DNA from: CAYLNH01 sp964384625
Lineage (GTDB): Bacteria > Verrucomicrobiota > Lentisphaeria > JABSQK01
DNA length: 10,796 nt
Assembly (NCBI GenBank): GCA_964384625.1
Contig: CAYLNH010000254.1
Coordinates: 1 to 10,796 of the forward strand
Direction of reading: 5' to 3'
Both the position numbers and the translations under genes were made by a program. Shown in pieces: positions 6,556-10,796 of this stretch. Numbering within the stretch: the stretch's first letter is position 1; every line of letters starts with the position of its first letter. The notes under the pieces were generated by a model. That model did no database searches, was not told the origin of the DNA, and worked only from the letters and a program-made list of their open reading frames with translations.

Positions 6556-9500
6556 TCAGAGGTCTTGAGTACGGGTCAGCCGGCCGTGGGAGAAATACGA
6601 TGTGGAGGTGTGCCGGCCATTGCGGTCGTACCACTTGAAGGCGCCGTGTTGACGGCCCTGGGCGTCATACGATGAACTCCGACAGGCAATCCGACCGTTG
6701 CTGTGCCACGTGGTCATCGATTGCAGGATCCCGTGCTGGTAGATCCACTTGGTCCAGACCTGGTTCGTCTTGTAGAAGTAGGCGACCACGGCACCGTGGA
6801 ACTGGCCGTCGACAAATGTCCCTTCGCCCAGTTTCTCGCCCGTCTCCAGATAGCGAACCCCCTTGCCCTGGAAGAAACCGTGGACCGCGTTGACCTGCCC
6901 CCAAACCTTGCCCGACTTGTAGTAGCGGATGAACTTGCCGTGCAGCTTGCTCGAATCAGTGCGCAGCGCCTGAAACTTGTCGCGCACAATTCGGGTGCCC
7001 GGATAATAGGTTTGATGCCAGGCGATGTCGGTCCAATCTTCCTTGCCGGTGATCCGGACCACCTGGTTCTGTTCGACGAACATGTTCTTGCCGACGGCAG
7101 CGCGGCCGACAATACCGATCCGCTTGCGCGCCGTCGCCTTGCGGCCGGCCGCGTCCCGAACCGTGACAATCAGATCACCGGCAGATCGTTTCTTGGCAAA
7201 ACTAGTCAACTTGCCGGCTGTGGCATTCTTGGTGTGGACAAAACCAAGGGCGCCGGTGGTGTTGACGTCGATGCGAACGGGCTTGGCGAAGCCGTCTGGG
7301 ACCACCACGCGAAATTTGGCGTTGCGGCCGGCAGTGATCTGCCCCGGAGCGATTAGGCGGATCTCAAGTTTGCCCGCCGCCGCCCGGAGAATCTTGCGGA
7401 TCGATTTGCCGTCCGGAAGCTCGACCTCGATCTCGAACGCGATGGGCGCGCCGCTCTGGACGGCTTTCGCCGGCAGACGGACGGATGCATGCGCCGTTCG
7501 CTCACCGGCCTTCGGCTGCACCCGCTTCGGCGTCCCACCCACATGCGCCTTGCCGCTGCGCAGAGCCAGTTTCACGTCAACCGCATCAATGCCTTTGCCA
7601 AGCTCCAACTCGATCACCCCGTAAACGTCCTGGCCGGGCACAAAGCGTAAACACGGCTTCTTGCCGGCGGCATCTGTAGCCATCAGAGCTCGCGTCAGAC
7701 GCACCGGCACGAAAACATCGAACGGGAATTGCGCCTGCTTGAACACCTCGGGATCCGTGATCAGCTGATGGGTCAGTGCAAGGATATACCTGCCGTTTTC
7801 CAGTCCGGCAACCTTGAAGCTGAATCTGTAGTCAACGGTCTTGCCGGCTTCCAGCGCCCGGACTTCTTTGGCGAAGCGCGGCAGGGGTTTCTTCTGCGCG
7901 TCATACAATTGCCAGACCAGCCGGGAGGGGATCGCCTGCTTCGCTTTCGGGTGAGGTACTGCCGCCTGGAACGTCAGTGTGTCGCCGGCCGTGACGGGTT
8001 CGGTGATGGCTTCGGGTGGCTTCCCGACACTGCCGGCAAGCTTGAACTCGGCAAGTTCCGGAACCGGCGGCGCCAGCCGGAACTCATGCTTTCTTGCTGC
8101 AACAATTTTCTCGTCCGCGTCGAGCATCCGCACGCTCACCTTGTAGGTCCGAGGCTTCCAGTCTTTGGTGGGGAATCGCAGCAGATGGATCTTCGGATCG
8201 TCCGCCGGCTCGTCTTTCAGTTTCTGGGCGCCGAGGAACCATTGGACTCGGTGCGAGTTGTCCCAGGTCCCGATCCGTCGCACCTGAAAGGCCAGCTTGC
8301 TGCCAAGCGGCGCCTTCGCCTCGAATGCCTTGCCGTCAAACGTCTCAAGGGTGGCCTTCAAATTACCCAGGCCTGGGGTTCCAGCGGCCTCAAATTCCGT
8401 ACTCGAGAAATCGATCTGCTTGCCGGTCGCCTTGCTGAAGACGCGAAAGGTGACCTTGTACTTGCGCGCCGGGAAGTTGTCATTCCGGAATGACACGCGC
8501 GGCGTGCCGGCGGCTTTCAGGTCCGGATATTGCATCAAGGTCTTTTTCATGGACTTGTTCGCCGCCACGTAGGAAAGCTCCCACACGCCCGTATACGCTT
8601 CGGTCCAATTGGCGTTCGGCTCGATCTCGAAGCAGAGCAGTTCGCCGTGCTCGACGGGAGTGAACAGCAGAGAACGCCCGGTGAACGATCCGCGTCGACC
8701 AACAACAACGCCCAGATCAAACGCGATCGCTTTCTCCAGATGCTCCGTATGGCGCTTCAAGTTGGCGTCGTCGGTCGCCTCCCGAATGCTGTCGTCCTGC
8801 CAGTTTTTAAACACGTCCTTGACGAGTTTTACGCCTTCTTCCTGCGCCACATTTGCCTGGATAATCGGATCCACGGTCATGCCTTTGACGGTCTCGAACA
8901 CAATCGGGCCGGAGACTCGCAGGAAGCTTCCCACCGGGTTCACCGCCTTGCCGTCGCGAGTCTGCTGCAGGATATACTGCTTCTCCAGCTCGTCGTATTT
9001 CCAGCCACGTTCCAATGCATCAATCACCGGGACCTCATACAGTTCGAGGGCTGCCACAAGGGTACCCTTCAGAGCTTTGGTCGCGGTCGAATCATCGTCT
9101 TCGAAGTTGATGAACAAATGGCTGCCGTTCCGCGCCTCATCCAACCGCTGCTTGATCGACATAGCGTCCCCGGCATATCCCGCCGCCTTGCCGGCGCCGT
9201 GCAGCACGGTCTTGAGGGACGGCAGCTTGAGCTTCGGCGGCTTCTTGGGCCGGGCCAGCTTGAGTGATTCCATCTGCCCGCTCATCTTGTCGACGAAATC
9301 GTTCAGGTCCCGAAACCCGGCCTGCTTCAAATCGGCATTCATCTTCTCGACATCCGTCGAACTGGACCCGTCAATGTTCTTGATGATCTCCGCGCCCTTC
9401 TGAAACTGTTCCGGCAATTCGCCGACATCGTAGCCCTGCTTGATGTAGCCCTGGCGTACGGCGTCGAAGGTCTCAACTCCCTTTCTTGCCTGGGCCGCGC

Positions 9501-10350
9501 CTTCGGCTTCGAACATCTCCGCCTGATCCTGCAATGCGGCGCGCTGCGGCTCGGTCAATTCGACGTCCGGCTCGGCCAGCTGTTCACGCAGCGCTGCCGC
9601 CTCGTTCAGCTGGTCAACGGATTTCATCTGATACATCTGGCTCAAGCTCTCCGCATTACCCAGCGTGGTGGTCCCATCTTTGACATCGAGCATATTCGGC
9701 CGGGATGCAACGACGGTCTCGCCGTTGGCGCCGCGGGAGACGGAGATGGTCGAGTCGCCTCTCACCACGCGTTTCAGCTTGCCGTCGGCGCCGCGTTCGT
9801 ACGTCACGGATTTGGTCTGGTCGGCGTAGTCATGACTTGCCTCCGCGTGGAACTGGTCTGTCGGCAACTGGCGAAATCTTCTCTCGGCGTGCTGTTTGCA
9901 CGCCTCGACCGTGCCGTTTGCCGGTCCCCCGGTATGTTTGGCAAACTCGCGATAATACGTGTTGCGCCACTTCTTCGCCGGTATCTCAACCCAGCGGTTC
10001 GGTTCGACTTCGACCAGGAGCCGAACGTCCCGGTCCGTATTGACGTTCGTCCTTTTGCTGTCGGCCCCCGGCGTCCGGAAGTCATGGACAATGATCTTCT
10101 TCCCCTGATACTCCGGCAGCTGTTGGGCATGCCGGACGACGGCAGCGTCAACGGGTTTGTAGACCTGGTTATAGAGCGTCTCCGTGAACGTCTTTCGCGC
10201 GAGCTCGGACCCGCGGATTTTCAAGTCACGGGTCTTGCGTGAATCGCTGAAGGTCTGGAGGACCTGGTCGAGAGAACTGAAATTCGGGGGGTCCCCGGCG
10301 TACAGGCAGATGGCCAGGAGAAACGCGGCAATGGTCAGGGATCTCTTCAT
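6556..10350 (-). CDS. Large secreted multi-domain protein with C-terminal MORN_2-like repeats
   Basis: This 1264-residue protein of unknown function has an N-terminal signal peptide: MKR, then a hydrophobic core to about residue 16, with a plausible cut after LYA18. Residues 20-240 are charged and include VHDFRTPG and NTDRDVRLLVEVE (about 88-116), which I cannot place. Residues 240-365 are helical and Glu/Gln/Ala-rich; 366-385 is a Lys/Pro-rich linker; 386-400 is a Gly/Ala-rich stretch. From about 560 to 1085 there are about five beta-sandwich-like segments of 90-120 residues. The first two end alike (ARKYKVTFRV...EFEA near 628-656, PRTYKVSVRM...EFRLA near 733-760). The last roughly 125 residues (1137-1260, DNA about 6565-6942) are MORN_2-like repeats with G-x-(Y/W)...G-K...G spacing, as in YwqK-type proteins: HGKFIRYYKSGK, GKGVRYLETGEK, HGAFKWYDRNGR. 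The role may be in the envelope or outside the cell. ATG 10350 has a strong GGAGG and overlaps the upstream stop. Confidence 0.85.
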   Translation of the reverse strand: MKRSLTIAAFLLAICLYAGDPPNFSSLDQVLQTFSDSRKTRDLKIRGSELARKTFTETLYNQVYKPVDAAVVRHAQQLPEYQGKKIIVHDFRTPGADSKRTNVNTDRDVRLLVEVEPNRWVEIPAKKWRNTYYREFAKHTGGPANGTVEACKQHAERRFRQLPTDQFHAEASHDYADQTKSVTYERGADGKLKRVVRGDSTISVSRGANGETVVASRPNMLDVKDGTTTLGNAESLSQMYQMKSVDQLNEAAALREQLAEPDVELTEPQRAALQDQAEMFEAEGAAQARKGVETFDAVRQGYIKQGYDVGELPEQFQKGAEIIKNIDGSSSTDVEKMNADLKQAGFRDLNDFVDKMSGQMESLKLARPKKPPKLKLPSLKTVLHGAGKAAGYAGDAMSIKQRLDEARNGSHLFINFEDDDSTATKALKGTLVAALELYEVPVIDALERGWKYDELEKQYILQQTRDGKAVNPVGSFLRVSGPIVFETVKGMTVDPIIQANVAQEEGVKLVKDVFKNWQDDSIREATDDANLKRHTEHLEKAIAFDLGVVVGRRGSFTGRSLLFTPVEHGELLCFEIEPNANWTEAYTGVWELSYVAANKSMKKTLMQYPDLKAAGTPRVSFRNDNFPARKYKVTFRVFSKATGKQIDFSSTEFEAAGTPGLGNLKATLETFDGKAFEAKAPLGSKLAFQVRRIGTWDNSHRVQWFLGAQKLKDEPADDPKIHLLRFPTKDWKPRTYKVSVRMLDADEKIVAARKHEFRLAPPVPELAEFKLAGSVGKPPEAITEPVTAGDTLTFQAAVPHPKAKQAIPSRLVWQLYDAQKKPLPRFAKEVRALEAGKTVDYRFSFKVAGLENGRYILALTHQLITDPEVFKQAQFPFDVFVPVRLTRALMATDAAGKKPCLRFVPGQDVYGVIELELGKGIDAVDVKLALRSGKAHVGGTPKRVQPKAGERTAHASVRLPAKAVQSGAPIAFEIEVELPDGKSIRKILRAAAGKLEIRLIAPGQITAGRNAKFRVVVPDGFAKPVRIDVNTTGALGFVHTKNATAGKLTSFAKKRSAGDLIVTVRDAAGRKATARKRIGIVGRAAVGKNMFVEQNQVVRITGKEDWTDIAWHQTYYPGTRIVRDKFQALRTDSSKLHGKFIRYYKSGKVWGQVNAVHGFFQGKGVRYLETGEKLGEGTFVDGQFHGAVVAYFYKTNQVWTKWIYQHGILQSMTTWHSNGRIACRSSSYDAQGRQHGAFKWYDRNGRHTSTSYFSHGRLTRTQDL

Positions 10351-10796
10351 TTCCCCTCCCACGTTGCCAGGAGTTTGGCGGCATGGGCCTTGTGCGCAGC
10401 CGCGGCCTCAGGGTCCCCGGTCACCGCCCGCAACACCGTCGCGGCCTCTTTGCGCTGCTGGTTGTGCTTGAGCAGAATGGCCAGGGTGATTCGTACCGCG
10501 GGGGATGGTTTCTTCTTGATGTAGTCGCGGAAGAAGATGATGCCGGCCTGTATCCGTTGGTCGAGGATATAGCACAGCGCCAGGGGTGAAAGGACGATTG
10601 GCGTCGCCAGGCTCGAGTCGCGGGTGAGGATCAGTTTGTACTGTTCGATGGCCGACCAGTACCGCCGCTGCACTTGATAGGTCTGGGCCAGCAGCAGATG
10701 GGCGCGACCGTGTTTCGGCTGGATGCGTAAACAGGTCTCCAAGGCTAAGGGTCCGCGCGGAAATAACTTCACATTTTGAGAGACTTTCAAGAGTCG
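10347..10796 (-). CDS. TPR-like repeat protein, 5' end outside the window
   Basis: The frame is open through the right edge, leaving 149 visible residues. They are almost wholly helical and read like tetratricopeptide repeats: ALETCLRIQPKHGRAHLLLA, then QTYQVQRRYWSAIEQYKLIL, which fits the W-LG-Y-A-F-A-P type spacing. Two further helical hairpins follow (PLALCYILDQRIQAGIIFF, AVRITLAILLKHNQQRKEAA), and the tail is Ala-rich. TPR proteins act as scaffolds for protein contacts. The first in-frame start inside the window is a TTG at 10790, with no ribosome site and falling within the repeat-like helix region, so the true start is probably further right. The stop TGA overlaps the ATG of the large secreted-protein gene (ATGA, 10350-10347). 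The two are therefore likely translated together and may work together. Confidence 0.75.
   Translation of the reverse strand, partial: RLLKVSQNVKLFPRGPLALETCLRIQPKHGRAHLLLAQTYQVQRRYWSAIEQYKLILTRDSSLATPIVLSPLALCYILDQRIQAGIIFFRDYIKKKPSPAVRITLAILLKHNQQRKEAATVLRAVTGDPEAAAAHKAHAAKLLATWEGK
10355..10359 (-). promoter_or_regulatory. Strong ribosome binding site of the large secreted-protein gene
   Basis: On the minus strand GGAGG (within GGGAGGGGAA) lies 4 bases before ATG 10350, inside the last codons of the upstream TPR-like gene. It favours ATG 10350 over the in-frame GTG at 10362, which overlaps the ribosome site itself. Confidence 0.75.

Noticed and set aside
10304..10309. Possible lipobox LAIC in the signal peptide of the large secreted protein
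   Set aside because: Ile directly before Cys does not fit the usual Gly/Ala/Ser, so a standard signal peptide cut after LYA is preferred.

Overview
The window is a G+C-rich piece of a bacterial chromosome with five clear protein genes, one partial gene, one tRNA gene and two stretches of unusual structured DNA. No marker gene fixes the organism. A sulfatase-superfamily hydrolase beside a propeller-type glycosidase, a large secreted multi-domain protein ending in MORN-type repeats, and a long intergenic tandem array are reminiscent of glycan-degrading bacteria of the PVC group (Planctomycetota, Lentisphaerota, Kiritimatiellota) or similar uncultured phyla. This is an inference with low confidence.

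Layout. Positions 1-211 hold a compound tandem repeat built from 8-bp units and three copies of a 20-bp module; each module forms a hairpin with the last 8-bp unit before it. A tRNA-Gly(UCC) follows (224-299), then a two-domain polyphosphate:AMP phosphotransferase (392-1891, +). Converging on it are two minus-strand genes, read in the order glycosidase-like propeller (3556-4524) then sulfatase-superfamily hydrolase (1974-3368). The hydrolase has threonine where sulfatases carry the Cys/Ser that becomes formylglycine. An inverted repeat overlaps the weak ribosome site of the hydrolase gene.

The interval 4525-4863 separates the glycosidase-like gene from a divergent, long-type GapN aldehyde dehydrogenase (4864-6477, +). 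It contains a good sigma-70-like promoter (4617-4645) and, about 75 nt downstream of the expected transcription start, an 88-nt element (4726-4813) that can fold into an 11-bp closing stem enclosing two perfect hairpins. It is a candidate cis-regulatory RNA and the most interesting item in the window.

The last 4.2 kb is a minus-strand pair: a partial TPR-like gene running off the right edge, whose stop overlaps by ATGA the start of a 1264-residue secreted protein (6556-10350). That protein has a signal peptide, a helical N-terminal part, about five beta-sandwich-like segments and a C-terminal MORN_2-like region. I do not recognise the whole architecture.

How the genes relate: the phosphotransferase (polyphosphate to ADP) and GapN (glyceraldehyde 3-phosphate to 3-phosphoglycerate with NADPH) are central energy and redox enzymes. 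The propeller/hydrolase pair suggests processing of a substituted sugar in the cytoplasm. The TPR/MORN pair is probably an independent envelope or secreted module. No phage, insertion sequence, integrase or CRISPR array is visible.
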